Assembly (NCBI GenBank): GCA_026985755.1
Contig: JALSPX010000071.1
Location: 1 to 15,313, forward strand
DNA from: Sulfurovum sp.
Lineage (GTDB): Bacteria; Campylobacterota; Campylobacteria; Campylobacterales; Sulfurovaceae
Reading direction: 5' to 3'
Length of the DNA: 15,313 nucleotides
Shown here: positions 1-6,702 of the stretch, in pieces
Position numbering within the stretch: position 1 is the stretch's first letter
Layout of the letters: the number at the start of each line of letters is the position of its first letter
The notes under the pieces: generated by a model
The model's input: the letters and a program-made list of their open reading frames with translations, nothing else
Told to the model about the DNA's origin: nothing
Databases searched by the model: none
Position numbers and translations under genes: made by a program

Positions 1-1
1 A

Positions 2-697
2 CCCCTAAGTAAATATTCTACTTCTGATTTCCCTGACCCTCGTTATGCACCAGATGAAGGATTACTCGCTTATGGGGGTGACCTCTCTTCTCATAGACTC
101 CTTTTTGCCTATAAAAAAGGGATATTCCCTTGGTATTCTAAAGATGACCCTATTTTATGGTGGTCACCCAACCCTAGACTATTACTCTATCCTGAAAAAT
201 TCATTGTACGTAAATCTTTTAGAAGGGTCTTACGTTCTGGAAAATTCTCTGTCACTTTTGATAGACATTTTTCTGAAGTAATCACCCATTGTGCCACAGT
301 CTACAGAAAAGGTCAAGAAGCCTCATGGATTGTCGATGAAATAATAGAAGCCTATACACGCTTACATGAAGAGGGATTTGCACACTCAGTAGAGGTACAC
401 AAAGAGGGTGAACTAGTAGGTGGACTTTATGGTATCGCCTTTGGCAAGGCATTTTTTGGGGAGTCTATGTTCTCTTTGGTGCCCGATGCATCTAAAGTAG
501 CCTTTAAAGCACTAAGTGACGTTTTAGGTAGCAAAGGTTATGATTTTATAGATTGTCAAATGCCTACAGAGCATATGATTAGATTAGGTGCAGAGATAGT
601 AGAAAGAGATCTCTTTTTAGATGCGCTTGAAAAGAGCATAAAAAAAGAGACTGATTGGGGTCAATGGCATGATTGGCACTGGAAATATAAGGAATAG
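2..697 (+). CDS. aat: Leucyl/phenylalanyl-tRNA--protein transferase, 5' end cut by the window edge
   Basis: Aat moves Leu or Phe from its aminoacyl-tRNA onto N-terminal Arg or Lys of proteins, marking them for ClpS/ClpAP degradation (N-degron pathway) in the cytosol. The frame is open from base 2 with no start codon before the family core, so the gene is partial. The 231 visible residues are close to the full length of E. coli Aat (about 234), so only a few N-terminal residues are missing. Family motifs read in order: a GLLAYGGDLS-like segment near residues 20-30, GIFPWY (about 43-48), ILWWSPNPR (about 53-61), a WIVDE..EAY.RLHE segment, HSVEV, LVGGLYG, FGESMFS and DCQ. An ATG at 467 lies inside the conserved FGESMFS motif and is not the true start. 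The gene ends 3 bp before tal, so the two are probably co-transcribed. The identification is firm. Confidence 0.93.
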   Translation, partial: PLSKYSTSDFPDPRYAPDEGLLAYGGDLSSHRLLFAYKKGIFPWYSKDDPILWWSPNPRLLLYPEKFIVRKSFRRVLRSGKFSVTFDRHFSEVITHCATVYRKGQEASWIVDEIIEAYTRLHEEGFAHSVEVHKEGELVGGLYGIAFGKAFFGESMFSLVPDASKVAFKALSDVLGSKGYDFIDCQMPTEHMIRLGAEIVERDLFLDALEKSIKKETDWGQWHDWHWKYKE

Positions 698-700
698 AAG

Positions 701-1696
701 ATGGTAAATAGAGATATAGGATTCTCTTTATGGTTAGATTTTGTAGAGAGAGAGTTTTTAAACAATGAATTTGGCTCTTTAATAGAAAAAGGCATTATCA
801 ATGGTGCAACAAGCAACCCATCTATTTTTGCTAATGCTATCACTACTTCACCCGCATATGCAAAGCAATTAAAAAGCCTTAAAGGCAAAAGTCCTAAAGA
901 GAAATATGAGGCATTGGCTATCGAAGATATTCGTACAGCAGCTCAAACACTACGTGATGCCTATGACAAAGGGAATGATGGATATATCTCTATAGAAGTT
1001 GACCCTTTTTTATCAAGTGATACACAAGCTACGATAGAAGAAGGTAAAAGACTTTTTTCAGCGATTGGAGAGCCCAATGTAATGGTGAAAGTACCAGCAA
1101 CAGATGCTGGATATGATGCGATGAGAGCATTACTAAGTACGGGTATCTCAGTGAATGCCACTTTGGTTTTTTCACCCAAACAAGCCACACGGTGTTTAAA
1201 AGCGATGAAAAAAGGTTTGGATGAGTTTGAAGCATCTGGAGGGGGACGTTGTGAAGCGGTCATTTCTGTATTTGTGAGCCGTTTTGATAGAATGTTAGAT
1301 AAAAATTTACGCAATGAAGGTATTGATGTATCTAAAACAGGTATTTATAATGCTGCAAAAATTTATAATTTGGTAGAGAGCCAGCATATACCCGCAGTAA
1401 GAACACTTTTTGCCAGTACAGGCGTAAAAGGCAATGAACTACCAGCAGACTACTATATGCGAGAACTTCTTGCGCCACATTCAGTCAATACTGCCCCATT
1501 AGCAACTATCGAAGCCTATATTCAAAAACCTGCCTCTCTACCTAAATTACCCATAGATGAAGAGCTAATCAATGGTTACTTTACCAAATTATCTGATAGT
1601 GGGTTCGATATGGACGAGATCTATGCTCAACTACTACAAGAAGGGCTAGAAGCTTTTGAAATAGCATTTCAAGAGATGCTCGATAGACTACAATAA
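701..1696 (+). CDS. tal: Transaldolase
   Basis: Transaldolase moves a dihydroxyacetone unit between sugar phosphates (sedoheptulose-7-P plus glyceraldehyde-3-P to erythrose-4-P plus fructose-6-P) in the non-oxidative pentose phosphate pathway, in the cytosol. The 331-residue protein carries TSNPSIF (residues 38-43), the Schiff-base lysine in VMVKVPATDAG (K130), GISVNATLVFS (148-158), a VSRFDRMLD segment and an LFASTGVK segment (about 237-243). These fit the long, monofunctional transaldolase group, not the roughly 220-residue TalC/fructose-6-phosphate aldolase type. The start ATG at 701 lies 3 bp after the aat stop, with an AAGG near 690 inside aat as a possible ribosome site. Transaldolase next to rplY-pth-permease is a gene order I recall from Helicobacter; here a PilT gene sits between them. 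No oddities were seen. Confidence 0.95.
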   Translation: MVNRDIGFSLWLDFVEREFLNNEFGSLIEKGIINGATSNPSIFANAITTSPAYAKQLKSLKGKSPKEKYEALAIEDIRTAAQTLRDAYDKGNDGYISIEVDPFLSSDTQATIEEGKRLFSAIGEPNVMVKVPATDAGYDAMRALLSTGISVNATLVFSPKQATRCLKAMKKGLDEFEASGGGRCEAVISVFVSRFDRMLDKNLRNEGIDVSKTGIYNAAKIYNLVESQHIPAVRTLFASTGVKGNELPADYYMRELLAPHSVNTAPLATIEAYIQKPASLPKLPIDEELINGYFTKLSDSGFDMDEIYAQLLQEGLEAFEIAFQEMLDRLQ

Positions 1697-1714
1697 CCAA
1701 GCAAAAGGATACAA

Positions 1715-2857
1715 ATGGAAGATCAGCTTAAAATCTATTTAAGAGCACTTATTGGCAATGGAGGCTCTGACCTTCACCTAAAATCTGGTGCTATCGCAAG
1801 ATTACGCGTAGATGGGAATTTAAAAGTTTTAGGTAAAGACCCCTTAAGTGCAGATGTTTTAGATGGTATTGCAAGAGAAATTACAACACCTGAACAATAT
1901 ACTAAACTCAAAGAAGATAAAAATTTAGACTTTACTTATGTATTGGGTAGCGAGCATAGGTTTAGGGTTAATTTTTTTCATCAAATGGATGGACTTTCAG
2001 CAGTATTTCGTATTATCCCTGTAAGAATAGCGACATTGGATGAATTGAATTTACCAGAAGTCATACAAAGTTTTACACAAATCCAACGTGGACTTGTACT
2101 TGTTACAGGCGTAACAGGTTCTGGTAAATCTACAACATTGGCTGCCATTTTAGATAAGATAAATAGAGAAACAAATAAACACATTATTACCGTAGAGGAT
2201 CCTATAGAATTTATTCACCAAGATAGAGGATGTCTCATTAATCAACGTGCTATTGGACAAGACTCACACTCTTTCTCTGATGCATTAAGAGCAGCACTAA
2301 GAGAAGATCCAGATATTATACTTGTGGGGGAGATGAGGGATTTAGAAACAATTGATATTGCACTTCATGCTGCCAATACGGGTCACTTGGTTTTTTCGAC
2401 CCTGCATACATTAGACGCCAAAGAGACAATAGATAGAATTGTTGGTATGTTTAGTAAAGAGGAACAAAACCGTATCAGAGGTTCTTTAGCATCCGTACTT
2501 GAGGGGGTCATTTCACAGCGTTTAATTCCTACAAAAGTAGGAGGAAGAGTTGCAGCCATCGAAATTTTAAAAAAGACTTCTAGAATTGAGCAACTCATTA
2601 TGGAAAATAGAGATGTTGAGATTCCAGATGCACTCTTTGAAGGAAAAGAAATATACGGTACACAAACTTTTGATCAAGCACTATTGGATTTGTTACATGA
2701 GGGACGCATTAGTGAAGAGGTTGCCCTAGAATTTGCCTCTAACCCTTCTGATTTAAAACTTAAAATGCAAGGGGTAGGGAAAGGTGCACTTGTGCAGGAA
2801 GAAGATGCAGCCAAAGAGCTTGATGTGTTTGATTTTAAAGAAGATGAAGAGGCATAA
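1715..2857 (+). CDS. pilT: PilT-family type IV pilus retraction ATPase
   Basis: PilT-type ATPases are cytoplasmic hexamers that power disassembly of type IV pili, for twitching or DNA uptake. The 380-residue protein has the N-terminal PAS-like region with SDLHLKSG (18-25), a Walker A motif TGVTGSGKST (131-140, K138), an Asp box EDPIEF (161-166), a Walker B region DPDIILVGEMRD (198-209), a His box around HTLDA (231-235) and a SRIEQLIMEN segment (289-298) aligning with the AIRNLIRE retraction motif. A QALLDLLHEGRIS..AL.FASNPSDL segment (321-347) is typical of PilT rather than PilB. The last 25 or so residues form an acidic tail rich in D and E that is longer than in classical PilT. An AAAGGA site lies just upstream of the ATG, 18 bp after tal. 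No pilin or other pilus gene is nearby, so whether it drives motility or competence cannot be told here. PilU is the alternative paralog. Confidence 0.88.
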   Translation: MEDQLKIYLRALIGNGGSDLHLKSGAIARLRVDGNLKVLGKDPLSADVLDGIAREITTPEQYTKLKEDKNLDFTYVLGSEHRFRVNFFHQMDGLSAVFRIIPVRIATLDELNLPEVIQSFTQIQRGLVLVTGVTGSGKSTTLAAILDKINRETNKHIITVEDPIEFIHQDRGCLINQRAIGQDSHSFSDALRAALREDPDIILVGEMRDLETIDIALHAANTGHLVFSTLHTLDAKETIDRIVGMFSKEEQNRIRGSLASVLEGVISQRLIPTKVGGRVAAIEILKKTSRIEQLIMENRDVEIPDALFEGKEIYGTQTFDQALLDLLHEGRISEEVALEFASNPSDLKLKMQGVGKGALVQEEDAAKELDVFDFKEDEEA

Positions 2858-2873
2858 TTTAATACTTTTTAGA

Positions 2874-2879
2874 TATAAT
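2874..2879 (+). promoter_or_regulatory. Likely -10 element of the rplY-pth operon
   Basis: A perfect TATAAT follows a T-rich stretch (CTTTTT ending at 2870), the usual form of Campylobacterota housekeeping promoters, which often lack a clear -35. It lies 17 bp after the pilT stop and 64 bp before the rplY start. Transcription would begin near 2886, giving an untranslated leader of about 58 nt that contains the inverted repeat at 2889-2919. Inference from sequence only. Confidence 0.6.
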
Positions 2880-2888
2880 TCGCGTCTA

Positions 2889-2919
2889 TTTTATTTAGGT
2901 ACACGTATTTTAAATAAAA
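2889..2919 (+). repeat. 9-bp perfect inverted repeat in the rplY leader
   Basis: TTTTATTTA (2889-2897) and TAAATAAAA (2911-2919) are perfectly complementary around a 13-nt loop. The repeat starts a few bases after the predicted transcription start and ends 24 nt before the rplY ATG. The stem is all A:T, so it is weak as a terminator and has no U-run. It could be an mRNA-stabilising 5' hairpin or a binding site for ribosomal-protein autoregulation. Confidence 0.4.
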
Positions 2920-2943
2920 AGATTACATAATTAAAGGACAGAA

Positions 2944-3480
2944 ATGTTAGAAGGTATCGTTAGAGAGAGTATCGGAAAGACTACTGCAAAGAAGCTTAGA
3001 AGAGATGGTTATCTAACTGCAAACCTGTACGCAAATGGCGTAGAGAACATTCAAGCAGCGTTTAAACGTGGTGAGTTTGTAAGAGCAGTGAGAAGTAAAG
3101 AAAGCCTAGCATTCCCAGTAAAAGTTGGAGACAAAGAGCTCAATGTTGTTATCCAAGAGTATCAACTTCATCCTGTACATGGTGAAGTAGTACATGTAGA
3201 TTTAAGAGTAACAGTACCAGGTCAAGTTACAGATTTCCTTGTGCCTGTTCTCACACACGGGACACCAATAGGACTTAAAAATAAGGGTGTACTTATTATT
3301 TCGAAAAAAAGATTAAAAATAAGAGGTACTATTGAAAATATGCCAGCAAATTTTGATCTTGATGTAACAGCACTTAACAGAGATGACTCTATATTGGTTA
3401 GAGATATTGAAGTACCAGAAGGATGTCGTATCATGGACAGACCAGATGTTGCTATCTGTGGTGTAATAAAAGCTAAGTAA
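2944..3480 (+). CDS. rplY: 50S ribosomal protein L25 (Ctc/TL5 long form)
   Basis: L25 binds 5S rRNA in the large ribosomal subunit. At 178 residues this is the long Ctc/TL5-type protein. The N-terminal L25 domain (roughly 1-90) opens with LEGIVRESIGK and includes a YQLHPVHGEVVHVDL segment (about 73-87). The C-terminal beta domain (about 92-178) has VPVLTHGTPIGLKNKGV and the closing DRPDVAICGV stretch. The start ATG has an AAAGGA ribosome site about 6 nt upstream. It is followed 6 bp later by pth; ctc-pth linkage is widespread in bacteria and rplY-pth-permease order is typical of Campylobacterota. Identification is firm. Confidence 0.95.
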   Translation: MLEGIVRESIGKTTAKKLRRDGYLTANLYANGVENIQAAFKRGEFVRAVRSKESLAFPVKVGDKELNVVIQEYQLHPVHGEVVHVDLRVTVPGQVTDFLVPVLTHGTPIGLKNKGVLIISKKRLKIRGTIENMPANFDLDVTALNRDDSILVRDIEVPEGCRIMDRPDVAICGVIKAK

Positions 3481-3486
3481 GCAACT

Positions 3487-4059
3487 ATGACACTCTTTGT
3501 CGGTCTAGGAAATCCAGGACCACAATACGAAAATACACGTCACAATATCGGCTTTAAGGTCATTGACAAACTTGTCAATGACTTTGATGCAAGAGAAATT
3601 TCAAAAACCTCTTTTCATGGACAACTTTATCGTTCAGCCAACACATTTTTTTTAAAACCAACTACTTACATGAATCTTTCTGGTAAATCTGTACTTGCTG
3701 TGAAACAATTTTTTAAAATAGATCTTGAAAATATCATTGTCATACATGATGACATTGATTTACCCTTTGGTGCAGTCCGTTTTAAAAAGGCTGGTGGGCA
3801 TGGTGGACACAATGGATTAAAATCAGTAGATTCACTCTTAGGAAAAGAGTATATACGTGTACGTGTGGGTATTGGTAAACCAGAACACAAGTCACAAGTG
3901 GCAGATTATGTCTTGCATGCGTTTAATGATGAAGAGAACAAAGATATGGCTCTGCTTATTGAACACGTAAGCAAAGCATGCAAAGCCCTCTTGTTAGAAG
4001 ATATAATCAAAATAAAGTCAAACTATACGCTTAAATCTATCGAGAGTCTCAAAGCATGA
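3487..4059 (+). CDS. pth: Peptidyl-tRNA hydrolase
   Basis: Pth cleaves the ester bond of peptidyl-tRNAs that drop off the ribosome, recycling tRNA in the cytosol; it is normally essential. The 190-residue length is normal. The catalytic set is complete: N9 in VGLGNPGPQYENTRHNIGF, H19 (general base), N63 in TTYMNLSG, D88 in VIHDDIDLP, and N109 in GGHGGHNGLKS. The start follows the rplY stop by 6 bp with only a weak ribosome site, suggesting translational coupling. The stop overlaps the ATG of the next gene in an ATGA, so rplY, pth and the permease are one operon. Confidence 0.96.
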   Translation: MTLFVGLGNPGPQYENTRHNIGFKVIDKLVNDFDAREISKTSFHGQLYRSANTFFLKPTTYMNLSGKSVLAVKQFFKIDLENIIVIHDDIDLPFGAVRFKKAGGHGGHNGLKSVDSLLGKEYIRVRVGIGKPEHKSQVADYVLHAFNDEENKDMALLIEHVSKACKALLLEDIIKIKSNYTLKSIESLKA

Positions 4060-5135
4060 ATATCTTGAACCCCTCTTTATATTTTTACTATTTAGCAAAG
4101 CTTTATATCAAGAATTTGATTTCTCTACTTTTTGGGCTCTCTTTTGCTTTTGCCATTATGGATTATTTTCAACGCTCTCAAGGACTACACTCTTTTTCCC
4201 ATAAAATACTCTATATTTTTTACATATGGCAAGAAGCCTTAGGTCTACTATACCCTTTGGTCATAGTATTTGCACTTATTATTACCAAATATTCATTGAT
4301 AAAAAACAATACAATGGGTGCCCTGCACGCTTTTGGGTACTCAAAAAAAAGGCTTTTTTGGCCTTTGTTTATGGTGGCATCTCTTACCTATATGTTTTTT
4401 CTATTTCTGCATACTACAGAGTTTTCCTATGCCAAGGACAAAGCCAAATTATTGCTCAAAAATGAATTAGGTGCCTATGATGTCAATGATCTTTTTTTCA
4501 AATATAACGATACATTTGTCTATATTAAAAAACTAGACCCCATCAAAAAAGTTATCAAAGACATTACCATTTTTAAAGTAGAAGGCGATCAAGTGCGCTA
4601 CACCATTAATGCAGAAGATGCCAGTTTCGATAAAACACAATGGGAAGCACACAATGCAACCATCAAAACACATCACTACGAAAATGGAGAACTTGAAAAG
4701 TATACGCTTACACATAAAGATAGTATCAAGACACTCAAAGGGTATAAGCCTAAAATTATTGAATCATTGTACGAAGGGAAAGCACTGAATATTATTGATG
4801 CTTATCATACATGGAAACTGCTTGATACACAACATCTCAATTCAGATAAAATCAGAGCAAGTCTTTACAGTAAGGTCATTATGCCTCTTTTTTCTATTGC
4901 CTTGATGCTCATACTCTTTTTCAAAATTCCCTTTCATGCGAGGATGATGAATATAGGAGGTATCATTGCCTTATCTTTGGGAGCTACTTTTTCTATATGG
5001 GGTATATTATTCGGACTAAATCAAATTGGATCCAATGGCGTTTTGTCCCCAGAACTTACCGCTATTGTCCCTATCGTTATTTTATGGATGTATGCAATCT
5101 ATGTCTATTTTACAGATGAAAAAAATATTATCTAA
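4056..5135 (+). CDS. LptF/LptG (YjgP/YjgQ)-family permease
   Basis: LptF/LptG proteins are the inner-membrane permease subunits of the Lpt machine that extracts LPS from the membrane and passes it to the periplasmic bridge. The 359-residue protein has the family layout: three N-terminal membrane helices (about 20-37, 56-77, 101-118), a large periplasmic domain (about 120-270, with beta-rich segments such as FVYIKKLDP), and three C-terminal helices (about 272-290, 298-320, 334-352). Family hallmarks are the MGALHAFGYSKKRL cytoplasmic loop (about 87-100) and the SPELTAIVPIVILW segment near the end. It overlaps pth by 4 bp. Whether it is LptF or LptG cannot be settled from sequence alone, so no symbol is given; a second subunit should be elsewhere in the genome. 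Confidence 0.87.
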   Translation: MNILNPSLYFYYLAKLYIKNLISLLFGLSFAFAIMDYFQRSQGLHSFSHKILYIFYIWQEALGLLYPLVIVFALIITKYSLIKNNTMGALHAFGYSKKRLFWPLFMVASLTYMFFLFLHTTEFSYAKDKAKLLLKNELGAYDVNDLFFKYNDTFVYIKKLDPIKKVIKDITIFKVEGDQVRYTINAEDASFDKTQWEAHNATIKTHHYENGELEKYTLTHKDSIKTLKGYKPKIIESLYEGKALNIIDAYHTWKLLDTQHLNSDKIRASLYSKVIMPLFSIALMLILFFKIPFHARMMNIGGIIALSLGATFSIWGILFGLNQIGSNGVLSPELTAIVPIVILWMYAIYVYFTDEKNII

Positions 5136-5161
5136 AACATTGGTATAGATTTTTTTCATTT

Positions 5162-5170
5162 TGCTATACT
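5162..5170 (+). promoter_or_regulatory. Extended -10 promoter for the amidase gene
   Basis: TGcTATACT is an extended -10 element preceded by a T-rich run (5150-5157). Its last base is 7 nt before the ATG at 5178, so transcription should start at about 5177-5178. No ribosome-binding site lies between, so the mRNA would be leaderless or nearly so. Inference from spacing. Confidence 0.5.
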
Positions 5171-5177
5171 TTCATCT

Positions 5178-5795
5178 ATGAACATCAAAAACAAAGCTGC
5201 CACCTTTTTTGCTATCCTTATATTACTGCTTATTGCTTTTATCTTCTACTGGGGTACTACCAAACCTATAGATGTAATCATTCAAGCCGGACATGAAGGA
5301 AGAACAACAGGCAATACGGGTGCAGAATCCAAGCTCTATCGTGAAGAAAAGTGGAACATTATCGTAGCCAATGAAGTAGCAAAACTTCTTCAATCATGGC
5401 AGATAGATGTCAAACGTGTGCCAGCGGATATCAAATTTATGCGTGCAAAAATAGCAATTTCTATTCATTTTGATGGAGCTAGGATACCATGTGCTTCAGG
5501 TGCATCCATAGGCTATCCCTCTAAAAATTCTCATGACTTTGCCCAACGATGGAAATCTCTCTACAAAGCGTACTTTCCTTACAAATGGCATAAAGACAAT
5601 TTCACCCCAAACCTCAAGAACTACTACGCATACCAATGGATAAAAGCAGATAAATTTCTACTCCTGGAACTGGGAGAAATCACCTGTGACACACAAACCA
5701 AATGGCTCAAACCTAGACTTAAAAAAATAGCCCATCTTATAGCATACAGCATTGCCACTGAGCTTGGGGAAAAAGTAAAAAAACCTTCTTTGTAA
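5178..5795 (+). CDS. Small membrane-anchored amidase-like protein (Amidase_3 / N-acetylmuramoyl-L-alanine amidase fold)
   Basis: Amidase_3 enzymes are zinc hydrolases that cut the bond between MurNAc and the stem peptide of peptidoglycan. The 205-residue protein starts with one hydrophobic helix (about 9-26), a signal anchor or uncleaved signal placing it outside the inner membrane. The zinc and catalytic residues can be matched: H39 in IIQAGHEG, E57 in YREEKWN, H97 in ISIHFDG and E164 in LLLELGE, the counterpart of the VELGF.SN motif. The stretch between the second and third ligands (57-97) is shorter than I expect in AmiA/B/C-type amidases, and the usual HaNa is HFDG, so this is a divergent compact version. 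No SPOR, LysM or AMIN targeting domain is present. It lies 42 bp downstream of the permease with its own promoter. Activity is inferred, not certain. Confidence 0.68.
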   Translation: MNIKNKAATFFAILILLLIAFIFYWGTTKPIDVIIQAGHEGRTTGNTGAESKLYREEKWNIIVANEVAKLLQSWQIDVKRVPADIKFMRAKIAISIHFDGARIPCASGASIGYPSKNSHDFAQRWKSLYKAYFPYKWHKDNFTPNLKNYYAYQWIKADKFLLLELGEITCDTQTKWLKPRLKKIAHLIAYSIATELGEKVKKPSL

Positions 5796-5832
5796 TTTAG
5801 GGCTCCTCTATACGCTTTTAAATTTTTAGCAT

Positions 5833-5861
5833 CTTCTTCTTCAGGAATAAGGCTATTTTTT
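5833..5861 (+). terminator. Weak candidate terminator after the amidase gene
   Basis: A 7-bp stem with one mismatch, CTTCTTC (5833-5839) and GAATAAG (5845-5851) around a TTCAG loop, is followed by GCTA and six Ts. The stem is A:T-rich, so termination would be weak. The rest of the 169-bp gap to the next gene (5796-5964) holds only this and the tetR promoter. Confidence 0.28.
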
Positions 5862-5912
5862 ATAGTTTTTCAAGCCAAAAACCCTATTTTATTTAAAATA
5901 CTATAATAAATA

Positions 5913-5941
5913 TTGACATTTAATCCTATTTATATTATACT
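5913..5941 (+). promoter_or_regulatory. Sigma-70-type promoter of the tetR operon
   Basis: TTGACA (5913-5918), a 17-bp spacer, and TATACT (5936-5941) form a near-consensus promoter. Transcription would start near 5948, leaving a leader of about 17 nt that carries AAGGA (5954-5958) 6 nt before the ATG. A short inverted repeat TAAAT-N6-ATTTA (5907-5911 / 5918-5922) overlaps the -35 and could be part of an autoregulatory operator, but its arms are only 5 bp. Confidence 0.65.
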
Positions 5942-5964
5942 TTGTTAAATTTTAAGGATTTATC

Positions 5965-6702
5965 ATGAAAATATCACAATCTGCCAAAGAAAAAACAAAG
6001 ATTAAAATACTTCAATCTGCTGTAGATCTCATTATAGAAAAAGGCTTTGATAATGCAAGCCTCAGAGAGATGGCTAAAAATGCTGGGGTATCTAACCCTA
6101 CTATCTATAATTACTTTCCCTCTAAAGAGAAACTCCTCTATGCTTATATAGAACAAAAACATAAAGAGGCAGTCGCAAGCCTACAAGAGATAGAAGACTT
6201 TCATACCTATACACTAAGAGAGCAACTCCAAACCCTCATAGAGACAGAATTGGAACTTTATCTTGAAGACAGAGAGTTTATCATACAAATAGCGGATATG
6301 GTCTTTCACGCTTCTGGGCTCAAAATGGGGAAACTCTATGAGACCAATGCACGCTTTATAGAAACAGTAGACGAGATGCTAAGCATCGCCATAGAAGCAG
6401 AAGAGATAGCAGAACCACCTTTTAGAGAACACCTGCCAAAACTCTTTTGGGACTACTACATTATGGTGGTAGCCTACTGGGTCAAAGATGACTCAGAGAT
6501 GTTTGAGAACACCACGCAGTTTATAGACCATTCATTGGGCTTGGCAGAGGCCGTGTTGCACTCAGATATACTCTCTAAAGCTTCTGATTTGGGGATGTTC
6601 TTTTTTAAGACCCATATGCTAAATAGCCTACAAAAATTTGCTACGAAACAAGAGTCTTTCAGTAAAATCAAACGTAAACTAGGAGAGGTACTCCATGGAT
6701 AA
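5965..6702 (+). CDS. TetR/AcrR-family transcriptional regulator
   Basis: One-component repressors of this family bind DNA with an N-terminal helix-turn-helix and release it on binding a small ligand. The N-terminus shows the family pattern: ILQSAVDLIIEKGFDNAS, then the recognition region SLREMAKNAGVSNPTIYNYF (32-51) and PSKEKLLYAYIE (52-63). The remaining 180 or so residues are the helical ligand-binding domain, with no recognisable ligand class; at 245 residues the protein is longer than the common 190-210. Its last 8 bp overlap the start of the ABC1-type kinase gene, and the epimerase follows 11 bp after that, so the regulator probably controls this operon, itself included. Family firm; target and ligand unknown. 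Confidence 0.9.
   Translation: MKISQSAKEKTKIKILQSAVDLIIEKGFDNASLREMAKNAGVSNPTIYNYFPSKEKLLYAYIEQKHKEAVASLQEIEDFHTYTLREQLQTLIETELELYLEDREFIIQIADMVFHASGLKMGKLYETNARFIETVDEMLSIAIEAEEIAEPPFREHLPKLFWDYYIMVVAYWVKDDSEMFENTTQFIDHSLGLAEAVLHSDILSKASDLGMFFFKTHMLNSLQKFATKQESFSKIKRKLGEVLHG

Noticed and set aside
45..281. 78-aa + strand frame at the left edge
   Set aside because: It lies in another frame of aat, whose conserved motifs run through the same bases from position 2.
961..1314. 117-aa - strand frame inside tal
   Set aside because: It is antisense to strongly conserved transaldolase sequence, including the Schiff-base lysine region, and has no recognisable domain.
4226..4465. 79-aa + strand frame inside the LptF/LptG gene
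   Set aside because: It is out of frame with the conserved membrane helices and has no ribosome site.
5862..5890. ATAG..TTTTT / AAAAA..CTAT inverted repeat before tetR as terminator or operator
   Set aside because: It needs a 2-nt bulge and is nearly all A:T, so it is not distinguishable from chance in this AT-rich gap.
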